Positions 17,002-26,279 of a stretch of DNA of 34,232 bases are shown piece after piece. The notes below the pieces were generated by a model. The model searched no databases, was not told the origin of the DNA, and saw only the letters and a list, made by a program, of their open reading frames with translations. Position numbers and translations under genes: made by a program. The DNA lies in contig JAIRWH010000072.1 of NCBI GenBank assembly GCA_031253545.1, positions 1-34,232 of the forward strand. The letters are read 5' to 3'. The DNA comes from Oscillospiraceae bacterium (GTDB taxonomy: Bacteria > Bacillota > Clostridia > Oscillospirales > UBA929). The number at the start of each line of letters is the position of its first letter. Position 1 is the first letter of the stretch.

Positions 17002-17778
17002 TCAACCGCTCACTCTCCACACCCTCAGGCGGCGTTGCGGGAGCTTTTCGCCCAGCATACGCCGCGCTATGTGGAGCATAGCCAGAATCGCGCCGTTGTG
17101 CGAGGCGAAGACGAGCGCGTGGCCGCGGTGGGCGGCGGCGGGCACCATTTCGTCTTCGGGAATGAGGCCGAGCAGCTGCAAACCCGTGGAGTCTATGAAC
17201 CGGTCTATGTCCGGGGCGCAGTCGCGCGCTATGGCGCGGGGCTTCACGCGGTTGACCACCAATCTGCCTTCGGTAATGCTCCCCGCCGCGAGCGAGGCCA
17301 CGCGCAGACACTCCGCGTCGGGCGCGGCCACGAGAATGGCCTCTTTGCAGGCGGACACGCATAACCCAAAGCCCTCCTGCAAGCCGGCGGGGCTATCCAC
17401 CACCACGAAGTCCGCCATTAGGGCAAGGTGCGATATGAGCGGCGCGAAACGCTCCGTGGGCAGGGCGCGGTAGGTTTCGGTCACGGGGGCGGGCAACAGG
17501 CGCAGATTGGGCACACGGGGGTGAACCGTGAGGCACTCCAACGGCGCGGCGCGGCAATGCAGCGCGTCCGCGAGGTCGAGCGACTGCTCGAAACCGACAA
17601 GGCCGAGCGCGATGTCAAGATTGCGCGCCCCCACGTCGGCGTCCACGCAGATGACCTTGTGCCCCATGGCGGCAAGGCACGAAGACAGCCCGGCGGCCAC
17701 GGTGGTCTTGCCCACGCCGCCCTTGCCGGAAGTAACGCATATCGTGCGCCCCGCCGATTCCGCCATTTTCTCCGCCAC
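17002..17778 (-). CDS. minD: MinD-like septum-site P-loop ATPase
   Basis: ICVTSGKGGVGKTTVAAGLSSCLAAMGHKVICVDADVGARNLDIALGL; FVVVDSPAGLQEGF. Confidence 0.8.
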   Translation of the reverse strand: MAEKMAESAGRTICVTSGKGGVGKTTVAAGLSSCLAAMGHKVICVDADVGARNLDIALGLVGFEQSLDLADALHCRAAPLECLTVHPRVPNLRLLPAPVTETYRALPTERFAPLISHLALMADFVVVDSPAGLQEGFGLCVSACKEAILVAAPDAECLRVASLAAGSITEGRLVVNRVKPRAIARDCAPDIDRFIDSTGLQLLGLIPEDEMVPAAAHRGHALVFASHNGAILAMLHIARRMLGEKLPQRRLRVWRVSG

Positions 17779-17855
17779 CGCTCCCTCGCCGCCGTTTGTG
17801 CCATTATAGCAAAACAGGCGGGAATATGCAAGAGCGAAATTATACGGGCGGCGGT

Positions 17856-17881
17856 TTAGTTGTCGGCTGTCGGGAGACGGG
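17856..17881 (+). repeat. Dispersed intergenic repeat, copy B (short)
   Basis: TTAGTTGTCGGCTGTCGGGAGACGG. Confidence 0.5.
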
Positions 17882-17899
17882 ATGGGCGGGCCGGGAGCG

Positions 17900-19144
17900 C
17901 TACGCGCCCGCTTTCACTTTGCGCAGTTTGGCGAAGTTCGGCAGGCCGTTGCGCCGCGCCATGGGCGTGTCGCCCTGTATGAGCGGCAGGGCGTACTCGA
18001 TGAACTGCTCTTCCAATCCGTTGCCCGACGGCGAAATCCATTCCCTGGGCAGTTTCTTTTCCGTGTTTGCCACAATATCCAGCGGCAGCAGCTCTATTTC
18101 GCACTTATAGCCGCCCTCGCGCTCGCACCGAAACGCCACCATGAGGTCAGTCTCGCCCGCCACGGCGCGTTCCACGGCGGCGCGCCCCGCGGCCACGCTT
18201 TCCTCAATATCCGTGAGCGAGGCGCAATGCGCCGCGCAGCGTTGCAAGAGGGAAAACTCTATGCCGCGCACCTTCGCGCCCGTGCGGCCTTTCACAATGG
18301 CGGCGAGGGTGGCGGCCAAGCCGCCGAGCTGCGTGTGGCCGAAGCTGTCGTGCTCGTGGAGGCGTGTGCCGTATTCCGCCACAAACTGCCCCGCGCTGTC
18401 TTTTATGCCCTCGCTCGCCGCCACAAGCACCTTGCCTTTGTGTTTGTACACGGCTATAACGTCTTCCAAGAACATTTCCATGTCAAACGGTATCTCCGGC
18501 AGGTAGATTAAGTCCGGGCCCGCCCCCGCGTGGCAGGCGAGCGCCGACGCGCCCGTGAGCCAGCCGGCGTGGCGGCCCATGATTTCCAATATGGTAATCA
18601 TGCCCGTGTCATACACATGCGCGTCGTGCCACACTTCCATGCAGCTTGTGGCGATATACTTCGCCGCCGAGCCGTAGCCGGGGCAGTGGTCCGTGCCGTA
18701 GAGGTCGTTGTCTATGGTCTTGGGTATGCCGATAATGCGGCATTCGTAGTTTTGCCTTTGGCAGTATTTTGAGATTTTGTTGCATGTATCCATGCTGTCG
18801 TTGCCGCCGTTATAGAAAAAGTAGCGCACATTGTATTTGCGAAACGTGGCGAGCATACGCGCGTAGTCCGTGTCGTCCTCGTCCGGGTCGGCCAATTTGT
18901 ATCTGCACGAGCCAAGGGCGGAAGAGGGCGTGTGCTTCATCTTCACAAGCTCCGCCGGGTCTTCCTCGGACATATCGTAGAGCACATCGCCGAGCACTCC
19001 GAGTATGCCGTGCGCCGCGCCGAGCACACGGGTTATGTGCTCGTTTTCCAGCGCGGCGGTAATCGCGCCCCACGCCGAGGCGTTGATGACGGCGGTGGGC
19101 CCGCCGGACTGCGCCACAACACAGGCGCCTTTGAGAATAGACAT
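17900..19144 (-). CDS. 6-phosphofructokinase, probably diphosphate-dependent type
   Basis: VAQSGGPTAVINAS; YNGGNDSMDTCNKIS; GIPKTIDNDLYGTDHCPGYGSAAKY; MGRHAGWLTGASALA. Confidence 0.9.
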   Translation of the reverse strand: MSILKGACVVAQSGGPTAVINASAWGAITAALENEHITRVLGAAHGILGVLGDVLYDMSEEDPAELVKMKHTPSSALGSCRYKLADPDEDDTDYARMLATFRKYNVRYFFYNGGNDSMDTCNKISKYCQRQNYECRIIGIPKTIDNDLYGTDHCPGYGSAAKYIATSCMEVWHDAHVYDTGMITILEIMGRHAGWLTGASALACHAGAGPDLIYLPEIPFDMEMFLEDVIAVYKHKGKVLVAASEGIKDSAGQFVAEYGTRLHEHDSFGHTQLGGLAATLAAIVKGRTGAKVRGIEFSLLQRCAAHCASLTDIEESVAAGRAAVERAVAGETDLMVAFRCEREGGYKCEIELLPLDIVANTEKKLPREWISPSGNGLEEQFIEYALPLIQGDTPMARRNGLPNFAKLRKVKAGA

Positions 19145-19416
19145 CGCGGCATCAAACCTCCTTTTGTATTCGCCTGTCAGTATAACACATTCGCGGGCGC
19201 TGTGGCAACACCTGCGTTATGTGTGGTAATGCGGGCTTCCTGCCGTTTGTCGCTCGGCCAAAGGGCGAAAACTGCCGTTACGCTGCCAAAGCGGCGCTTG
19301 ACGGACGCGGGCGCGGCAAGTCCCCGGCTGTGAACCGTTCGCCGTTCGCGGTAACCTGTCCGTCGGGACGGCGGAAGTAACGGCTAATGCCTATTCTCTT
19401 TTTGCGTTGTCGGGGG

Positions 19417-19445
19417 TTGCGAATTCGCGCGGACGGTGTTATACT
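19417..19445 (+). promoter_or_regulatory. Putative SigA promoter upstream of a small antitoxin-like gene
   Basis: TTGCGA (19417-19422), 17-nt spacer, TATACT (19440-19445). Confidence 0.6.
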
Positions 19446-19501
19446 GCCGTAAGCACTTTACCCTTCACGCGGGTAAAGGCGCCGGATGGGAGGGTTGCGC
19501 C

Positions 19502-19702
19502 GTGACAAGACAAAAAGCGCAAGCCGTGGAGTTGATAAGAGAGCTCCCCGACGAAAAGATGGGTCTTGTAATCGAAATACTTATGGGTATGCGAGCCGTA
19601 TGCCCCGAAAACATGGGGGCGGACTCGCGGGCGAGCCACTTGGCGTTAGATATTTTCGGCAAATATAACGCCACTCAGTTGCCGAGGGCTTCGGGCGACT
19701 GA
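19502..19702 (+). CDS. Small (66 aa) antitoxin-like/DUF2281-like protein, orphan
   Basis: GTG start with GGGAGGG at 19488-19494; TRQKAQAVELIRELPDEKMGLVIEILMGMRAV resembles N-termini of small antitoxins. Confidence 0.5.
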   Translation: MTRQKAQAVELIRELPDEKMGLVIEILMGMRAVCPENMGADSRASHLALDIFGKYNATQLPRASGD

Positions 19703-21222
19703 CCGTTTTCCGGCTTGCGCCGCGCGAGCAACGCCAACGTCAGCGGCAAACCGACGACCGTGACGAAGTGGAAGAAGCGGTAATCGTTGCCGCAGAGCAG
19801 GAGCATTGTGCCGAGCGAATAGGTCACGGGCGGCAGGCTCAAAGCGAGCGAGGCCGCGCCGTGGGCTTTTTGCACGGCAATGTAACCGGCAAGCGTGAGG
19901 AGCAGCAGGTGCAACCCTATGGACGCGAGCGCCCCGGAGGGCGTGAGCAGCCGCAACACGGCGTCTGTGCGGGCGTACAGCGCCGCGGCCGGGGCAAAGC
20001 GCGGCGATGCGCCGCCCGGCGCCCCGTAGCGTTGCCCGCGCTCCGCGGATAGGGGGTCCCACACCATGCGCGTGAGCTCCGTAATCTCGTCGAGCGCCTG
20101 CGCCGGGGCGCGCAGAGCCGCGCGGAAAGCGTAGCCGAGCACTTGCGCCGGGGAGCTTTCGGCATACAGCGTGGCCGACACGGGGAGATTGCCCTTCACG
20201 CCGTTGTAGTCGCCTTTTCGGTAATATTTCCTCCATTCATCCTCCGGGGCGGCTTTGAGCAAAAGTTCGCGCGCGCCCTCGTCAAGCGCCCAGGGTTCGT
20301 TTACCATTATCCCGGTCAGCACGGTCATGGGCAGACCCACGGACTCCGTAAAGGTCTGTTGCCCGTAGCTCACCACGCCCGCAAGGCGGTATGCGCCTTG
20401 GGTGACGGCGAGCACGGCGGCCGCGGCGGCAAGACAGGCTACGGCGGCGCGGCGTTTGTACGCAATGACAAGCGCGCCGGCGAGCGGGAGCGTGAGGAAG
20501 AAGGCGTTGTGGCGCATGAGGGTGGCGAGCGCGAGCAGGGCGGCAAGGGCGGCGATGTTGCCGCGCTTCTGTAACCAAGCGCCGCCGGAGAGGTATATAT
20601 TCACCAAGCAGACCGCGAGATACAGCGCGAACACGCTCAGGGCGGTGTCTTTCCAGGCGTAGAGCAGCATGCCCCGCGTGGCGGAGGTGACCGCGCACGC
20701 CACGGAGACGGGCACGGCAAGGCACGGGCGGAAGCCCCACGCCGCAAGCGTGGCGGCCATGTGGGCGCAGGCGGCGGCAAACGCGGCGGCCTGCGCGGCA
20801 AGGAAGAAAGTATAGTTGCGCCACGGCAGCGTGACGAGATAGATGAGCCATGTGTGCGCGGGCGGGTGGATGCTTGTGTACTGCCCGGAGAGAACCTGCT
20901 CCCATTGATACGCGGTGTCGGGGGAAACGCGCCCGGGGTAATTGGCAAGCAATCCGAGCAGCAGCACGGCAAACACGCCCGCGAATACGCAGAGGAACAT
21001 TTTGAGCGGCAATTTGCCGCGCTCCCGGCGGCAATACGGGCCGAACGGCGGCGGATTTGCCGCGAGGCGGCCGAGCAGGAGGAAACACCCCGCCGCGAGC
21101 GCGGCAAAGCACAGCGCCGGCACGACAATGCCCGCGCCGCGCTCCGCGCCGCCGCGCAACACGAGCACGGCGGCGATATACAGCGCGAGGGCGGCTTGCA
21201 GGAAACGGCGAAGAAGAGTCAT
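19675..21222 (-). CDS. Polytopic membrane protein, GT-C/DUF6020-like
   Basis: 515 aa; NYPGRVSPDTAYQWEQVLSGQYTSIHPPAHTWLIYL and many TM segments. Confidence 0.7.
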   Translation of the reverse strand: MTLLRRFLQAALALYIAAVLVLRGGAERGAGIVVPALCFAALAAGCFLLLGRLAANPPPFGPYCRRERGKLPLKMFLCVFAGVFAVLLLGLLANYPGRVSPDTAYQWEQVLSGQYTSIHPPAHTWLIYLVTLPWRNYTFFLAAQAAAFAAACAHMAATLAAWGFRPCLAVPVSVACAVTSATRGMLLYAWKDTALSVFALYLAVCLVNIYLSGGAWLQKRGNIAALAALLALATLMRHNAFFLTLPLAGALVIAYKRRAAVACLAAAAAVLAVTQGAYRLAGVVSYGQQTFTESVGLPMTVLTGIMVNEPWALDEGARELLLKAAPEDEWRKYYRKGDYNGVKGNLPVSATLYAESSPAQVLGYAFRAALRAPAQALDEITELTRMVWDPLSAERGQRYGAPGGASPRFAPAAALYARTDAVLRLLTPSGALASIGLHLLLLTLAGYIAVQKAHGAASLALSLPPVTYSLGTMLLLCGNDYRFFHFVTVVGLPLTLALLARRKPENGQSPEALGN

Positions 21223-21455
21223 ATCAACCTACCGCGTTTTCACAGATTGCGCGGCTCACCCTGCCGCAGGGTTATTATATGCCATAACGGGGGCAACGCG
21301 CAAGTTTGTTTCTTCGGAAATTGTGGATGGGAAACGTTTTGCTTCCGCTATCGGAAGGGGAGCATCGCGGCATAACCTTCCCGCGATTTTCAGGCGGGAC
21401 AACAACGACCGGCGGACAATAATCGCCGTACGGGGCGCAAACACCGAGTCGGGTT

Positions 21456-22583
21456 TCAGCGCCTGCGGCTCCGCGCGGCGGACACAAGGCCCATGGCCGA
21501 GTAGAGCGCGATGTTAGACGAGCCGCCGTAGGAGAGAAACGGCAGCGTGATGCCTATGACGGGCGTCAGACCCAGACACATACCGATATTCTCAAACACC
21601 TGAAACAGCAGCATACCGCCCGCGCCGAACGCCACGAGCGCCCCCGGCCCGCCGCGCGCGCGGCGGCAAGCCGTGAAGCAGCGCGCGATGATGGCCGTGA
21701 GGAGCAGCAGCACAACCAAGCAACCGAGCTGACCGAGTTCCTCGCCGCACACGCTGAATATAAAGTCGGTGTGGGCGGCGAAAAGGTCGCCCGACTGCGT
21801 GACCTCGCCGCGATACAACCCTCTGCCGAAGGGGCCGCCGTTGTTGATTGTCTTCACGCTCAAAAGCGTGTGCCACCCCGCGCCCTGCGGGTCCATGCGG
21901 GGGTTGAGCACTATCAGCACACGGCTGCGCTGGTTTTCGCTGAGAAACGCCCACACGAGCGGCGCGCCGGCCGCCGCCGCGCCGGCGAGTATGATAAACC
22001 ACAGCGGCCGCACGAGCGCGCCCACCATCATGACGATGAGTATGGCCACATAGATGAGCGCCACGCCCGTGTCGCCGGACACGAGCTGTATGAGGGCGAC
22101 CATGAAGAAGGTGTGGGCTATGAACGAGGCTATGGACAGCACGTTGTTTACCGAGGCGCGGAGGCGGTGGAACTGCGCGGCGAGCAACAGTATAAAGCCC
22201 GCTTTGGCTATCTCGGCCGGCTGTATGCTAAACGGCAGGCCGGGTATAAGCAGCCAACTTCTGTTTTGCGAGCCGAAACTCGTGCCGAGCGGGGTGAGCA
22301 GGAGCAGTATTATGAGGATATTGGCGGGGAGTATGAACCGCCACTTGGAGATGAGGGTTTCAAGGCGCGCGGCCGAGAGCGCGAGGTAGACGCACACGCC
22401 TATGCCCACGGAAACGGCCTGTATGCGCACATATCCGCCCGCGCCGGACGGGAGCGGGGCGCACGCCGAGGAGATGAGCAGCAAGCCGAGCGCGGAGGCG
22501 GCAAGGCAAAGCCCCAGCAGCGGAAAGTCCACCCCCCGCAGGTAATTATTCAGCAGTAAGCGCAGTTCTCTCATGCAAGGCAA
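21456..22583 (-). CDS. FtsW/RodA/SpoVE family peptidoglycan polymerase
   Basis: LLIPGLPFSIQPAEIAKAGFIL; AHTDFIFSVCGEELGQLG; GLTPVIGITLPFLSYGGSSNIALYSAMGL. Confidence 0.93.
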   Translation of the reverse strand: MPCMRELRLLLNNYLRGVDFPLLGLCLAASALGLLLISSACAPLPSGAGGYVRIQAVSVGIGVCVYLALSAARLETLISKWRFILPANILIILLLLTPLGTSFGSQNRSWLLIPGLPFSIQPAEIAKAGFILLLAAQFHRLRASVNNVLSIASFIAHTFFMVALIQLVSGDTGVALIYVAILIVMMVGALVRPLWFIILAGAAAAGAPLVWAFLSENQRSRVLIVLNPRMDPQGAGWHTLLSVKTINNGGPFGRGLYRGEVTQSGDLFAAHTDFIFSVCGEELGQLGCLVVLLLLTAIIARCFTACRRARGGPGALVAFGAGGMLLFQVFENIGMCLGLTPVIGITLPFLSYGGSSNIALYSAMGLVSAARSRRR

Positions 22584-22591
22584 TCCTCGTG

Positions 22592-22634
22592 GTTTAGTTG
22601 TCAGTTGTCAGTTGTCAGTTGTTAGTGGACGGGG
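22592..22634 (+). repeat. Dispersed intergenic repeat, copy C
   Basis: TTTAGTTGTCAGTTGTCAGTTGTCAGTTGTTAGTGGACGGGGG; 7-nt periodicity. Confidence 0.8.
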
Positions 22635-23263
22635 GTTGCGGGGGGTTGCGGGGGGCAAACGCGCGCCGCGCGGGCTTATGTCCCGCCCGCCCGGTTTATG
22701 GCCGCCGCTCCCACGCCCCGGCGGGGGAGGTGTGTCAGTTGCGCTAGTGGTTAAAAGAATTATGCCGCACGCCCGCCAAGAACGTCGGCCGCCCTCGCAA
22801 ACCGCATTATCTCACGGTAATGGTGCAACGGTCAAGTCTTATCCGAATAAAGACCAAGTTTTTCTACTCTTTACAGGCGAGGGAGGCGGGGTGGTTTGGC
22901 GCAAGAGTATATCGGCAAGGTATGGTTTTGGCGGTGACCTCCTAACGGAGGGCGAGGGGGGAGGAGCCGCGCAGGGCAGAACGACCGCTTGCGCCTTGTC
23001 CAATGAGTTCATCACCGCGAAAAGGCATGAGGTTCGCGAACGGACTCTTGCCGGCTGTGAAGAGATAATTCTTTCCCCCGTATGAAACGGAATTGCCCGT
23101 GCTTATTGAGGATTCAAGGTGCGCGAACCAATGATAAGTTCGGAGGGGCGAAGAGTAAGCACAGACGCGGGCGTGACCCGAAATCCCGCAGGTTGCCGTT
23201 CTCGGTATCGGACTTCCGCCAATCCGCGCGAAGTAGCCACCCCCCAAGGTCGGCCGCCCGACA

Positions 23264-23293
23264 TTGACAGCGCGGCGGGTTGTTTGTTATACT
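23264..23293 (+). promoter_or_regulatory. Putative SigA promoter upstream of dgt
   Basis: TTGACA (23264-23269), 18-nt spacer, TATACT (23288-23293). Confidence 0.7.
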
Positions 23294-23305
23294 GAGGGTA
23301 ACGGT

Positions 23306-23434
23306 ATGGCGAAGGGGGGAGGGCATACGGAAAGGATGTGTCGGCGGACTGACCGTATGCGCCCGATAACCGTGTATTTCCGGCAAAGCGGCTTAGGGCG
23401 CGTGGAGTTTACCGAAGAGCGGCGGCGCGCATGA
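23306..23434 (+). CDS. Candidate small leader ORF (42 aa) upstream of dgt
   Basis: MAKGGGHTERMCRRTDRMRPITVYFRQSGLGRVEFTEERRRA*; between promoter and dgt start, below ORF-track length cut-off. Confidence 0.35.
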   Translation: MAKGGGHTERMCRRTDRMRPITVYFRQSGLGRVEFTEERRRA

Positions 23435-23454
23435 CGAAAGGAGCGTGAGACGCG

Positions 23455-24405
23455 ATGACGGGGACATTTGCCACAATCGGGCGAGAGAGGGCGGAGGCGG
23501 AGTGCCCCGTGCGCGACTGCTTCTCGCGCGACGCGGACAGGATTGTCCACTCCAAGGCGTTTAGGCGGCTTATGTATAAGACGCAGGTGTTTCTCTGCCC
23601 GGAGGGCGACCACTACCGCACCCGCCTGACCCACGCCATAGAGGTCTCGCGCATAGCGCGCACCATGGCAAGGGCGCTGGGGCTTTGCGAATCACTCACG
23701 GAGGCCGTCGCGCTCGGCCACGACGTGGGTCACGCGCCGTTTGGCCACGCGGGCGAGAGCGCGCTGAACGAAATAATGCCGGAGGGGTTCACCCACAACG
23801 CCCAGGGCAAGCGGATAATGGAGTGCGTGGAAAACGGCGGCGCGGGGCGCAACCTTTGCCCGGAGACCTTAGACGGCATACTTTGCCATTCGGGGGGCGC
23901 CAAACCCGCCACGCAGGAGGGCGCGCTTGTGCATTTGGCAGACCGCATTGCCTATATAAACCACGATATGGACGATGCCCGGCGGGCGGGCATACTCTCC
24001 GACGAAGAGCTCCCGCCGCGCCTGCGCGCCGTGTTGGGCGAAGGCTACACAAAACGCATTGACACGATGGTCAAAGACGTTGTGGCGTTTGGCCGCGCCA
24101 ACGGACGCGTCGGCATGGGCGGCGAAGTGGGCGGAGCCACGGACGAATTGCGGGCGTTTATGTTTGAGCGGGTGTACCTCAACCCCACGGCGAAGGCCGA
24201 GGAACGCAAGGTGGGCGACATGATACGGCGGCTATACGAGCATTACGTCAATGAGCCGGACGCTCTGCCACCGGAGTGCCGCTTCTTTATCGAGCGCGAC
24301 GGGGCGCGCCGCGCGGCGTGCGACTATGTGGCGGGCATGACAGACAGGTTTTGCGCGGAAAAGGCGCAGGATTTGTTTTTCCCCAAGGGCTGGTCCAAGC
24401 ACTGA
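23455..24405 (+). CDS. dgt: Deoxyguanosinetriphosphate triphosphohydrolase-like HD protein
   Basis: VHSKAFRRLMYKTQVFLCPEGDHYRTRLTHAIEVSRIARTMARALGL; ALGHDVGHAPFGHAGE; LVHLADRIAYINHDMDD. Confidence 0.93.
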   Translation: MTGTFATIGRERAEAECPVRDCFSRDADRIVHSKAFRRLMYKTQVFLCPEGDHYRTRLTHAIEVSRIARTMARALGLCESLTEAVALGHDVGHAPFGHAGESALNEIMPEGFTHNAQGKRIMECVENGGAGRNLCPETLDGILCHSGGAKPATQEGALVHLADRIAYINHDMDDARRAGILSDEELPPRLRAVLGEGYTKRIDTMVKDVVAFGRANGRVGMGGEVGGATDELRAFMFERVYLNPTAKAEERKVGDMIRRLYEHYVNEPDALPPECRFFIERDGARRAACDYVAGMTDRFCAEKAQDLFFPKGWSKH

Positions 24406-24407
24406 GG

Positions 24408-24446
24408 ATATAGTTGTCAGTTGTCAGTGGGTAGTTGTTAGTGGAT
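24408..24446 (+). repeat. Dispersed intergenic repeat, copy D
   Basis: ATATAGTTGTCAGTTGTCAGTGGGTAGTTGTTAGTGGAT. Confidence 0.75.
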
Positions 24447-24487
24447 AAATCTACTACGCGAAGCATAACAGCGCGCCACGCGAGTGT

Positions 24488-24518
24488 GGATATAGTTGTC
24501 GGTTGTCAGTAGACGGGG
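24488..24518 (+). repeat. Dispersed intergenic repeat, copy E
   Basis: GGATATAGTTGTCGGTTGTCAGTAGACGGGG. Confidence 0.75.
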
Positions 24519-24590
24519 GCGCGGGGGCGGCGCGGAAAGATGAAAACGCCGCCCTCGCGGGCGGAATGGAGCAAACGGAGGGGGATTCGG

Positions 24591-26273
24591 TTGGCGCTTT
24601 CCGCGATGTTTATATCGGAGCTGCTGGAAAGGACGAGCCTTTTGAGTCTTGTGAGCGCCCACACGCAGATGCGGCAAAAGGGCGGGCGCTGGGTGGGTCT
24701 TTGCCCGTTTCACGCGGAGAAAACGCCTTCTTTCATGCTGTCGCCCGACGAGAGGTTTTACCGCTGTTTCGGCTGCAACGAAAGCGGGGATGCCATCAGC
24801 TTTCTGCGCGCGCGGGAGAATATGGACTTCATGGATGCCGTGCGCTATCTGGCGGGCATGGCGGGCATGGAAGTGCCGGAGCGCGAGGAAAACGCCGCCG
24901 CCACGCTGCGCCGCGCCCGCCATATCGAACTGAACACGCTTGCCGCCCGCTGGTTCCACGAAAACCTGTCTAAACCCGAAGGCGAAAGGGCGGCGCTGTA
25001 TTTGGCCGAGCGCGGGCTTACCGCAAAGACGGCGAGGAAACTCGGCCTCGGTGCCGCGCCCGCCCGGAAAAGCGCGCTGACCGACTATCTGCTGGCGCGT
25101 GGGGCAAGCCGCGAGGAGCTTACGCTCTCCGGCCTGTCCGCGGGCGGCGGCGCGGACTTCTTCCGCGACAGGCTGATGTTTCCGTTGCTCGACACGGGCG
25201 GCAATGTGGCGGGGTTCTCCGGGCGCAGGCTCGACGGCGGAAACCGGGGCAAATATATCAATTCACCCGAAACGGCCGTCTACCGCAAAAGCCGCTTTGT
25301 ATATGGGCTGAACATCGCCAAGAACTCCAAGCGGCCGTATTTCGTGCTTACGGAGGGGAACATGGACGTGGCCACGCTGCTGCAGCACGGCATAGATTCC
25401 GCCGTGGCCCCGTGCGGCACGGCGCTGACGCAGTGGCAGGCGTCGGCCTTGGCGAAGTATAAGCAGGAAGTCGTGCTTGCGGGCGACACAGACGAGCCCG
25501 GGCGCAAAGCCGCGGAGCGCAATATGGATATACTCGCCGCCGCGGGCTTGCGCGTGCGGGTGCCGGAGCTGACGGGCGCGAAAGACCCGGACGAATATTT
25601 AAGGCGTTACGGGCCGGGCGCTTTCGAGGCGCTTTTGAGCGGGGCGCGGAGGTTTATGGAATATCGCCTCTCGCAAGCGGCGGCGGCCTGCGATATGCAA
25701 AGCCCGTCAGGGCGGAGGGATTACCTCAAAAGCGCCGAGCGGCTTTTGCTCACGCTCTCATCCGAGGCGGAGCGGCAGGTCTATTCCGCCACGGTCGCCG
25801 CCGCGGCCGGCGTGACCACGGACGCCGTGCTCCGAGACTTGACTTTTGCGCTGAAAAGGAGTAAAAAGAAACAAGCCGAGAGCGAGGCGCGCGGCGCGGC
25901 GTATCCGAAAGAACGGCCGCACAAGGCGGAGGACCTGGCGCTGTATCACATACTCTCCGCGCCGGAGTACGCGCAAATGGCGGCGGGCATGGGCTTAGGC
26001 GCGGCCTTCGCGCCCGGAGCGCACAAGGAGCTTTACGAATACGCCGTGAGCGGCGGGGCGCTCTCGCCCGCCGCAATGCCGAAAGCGGCGGGGCAAGCCT
26101 ACATGGATATACTCTTTTCGCGCCCTGAGCCGGCGGAGCTTTCAGACGAAGCCTTCCGCGGCGCGTGCGCCCTGCTGCTCCGGCGCGCCTCGCGCGCGTC
26201 GAAACCGCAAGACGACGAATCGCTTATGGCTCTGAGGGAACGCGTGAACGAAAACAAAAGATACGGAGGGTAG
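24591..26273 (+). CDS. dnaG: DNA primase
   Basis: CPFHAEKTPSFMLSPDERFYRCFGCNESGDAISFL (CHC2 finger), Toprim EGNMDVATLLQHGID; probable TTG start at 24591 after GGAGGGGG. Confidence 0.96.
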   Translation: MALSAMFISELLERTSLLSLVSAHTQMRQKGGRWVGLCPFHAEKTPSFMLSPDERFYRCFGCNESGDAISFLRARENMDFMDAVRYLAGMAGMEVPEREENAAATLRRARHIELNTLAARWFHENLSKPEGERAALYLAERGLTAKTARKLGLGAAPARKSALTDYLLARGASREELTLSGLSAGGGADFFRDRLMFPLLDTGGNVAGFSGRRLDGGNRGKYINSPETAVYRKSRFVYGLNIAKNSKRPYFVLTEGNMDVATLLQHGIDSAVAPCGTALTQWQASALAKYKQEVVLAGDTDEPGRKAAERNMDILAAAGLRVRVPELTGAKDPDEYLRRYGPGAFEALLSGARRFMEYRLSQAAAACDMQSPSGRRDYLKSAERLLLTLSSEAERQVYSATVAAAAGVTTDAVLRDLTFALKRSKKKQAESEARGAAYPKERPHKAEDLALYHILSAPEYAQMAAGMGLGAAFAPGAHKELYEYAVSGGALSPAAMPKAAGQAYMDILFSRPEPAELSDEAFRGACALLLRRASRASKPQDDESLMALRERVNENKRYGG

Positions 26274-26279
26274 CGACCT

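Noticed and set aside
19230-19440. Cobalamin riboswitch
   Set aside because: Some GC-rich stems but none of the conserved cobalamin box sequences recognised, and the downstream gene is unrelated to B12.
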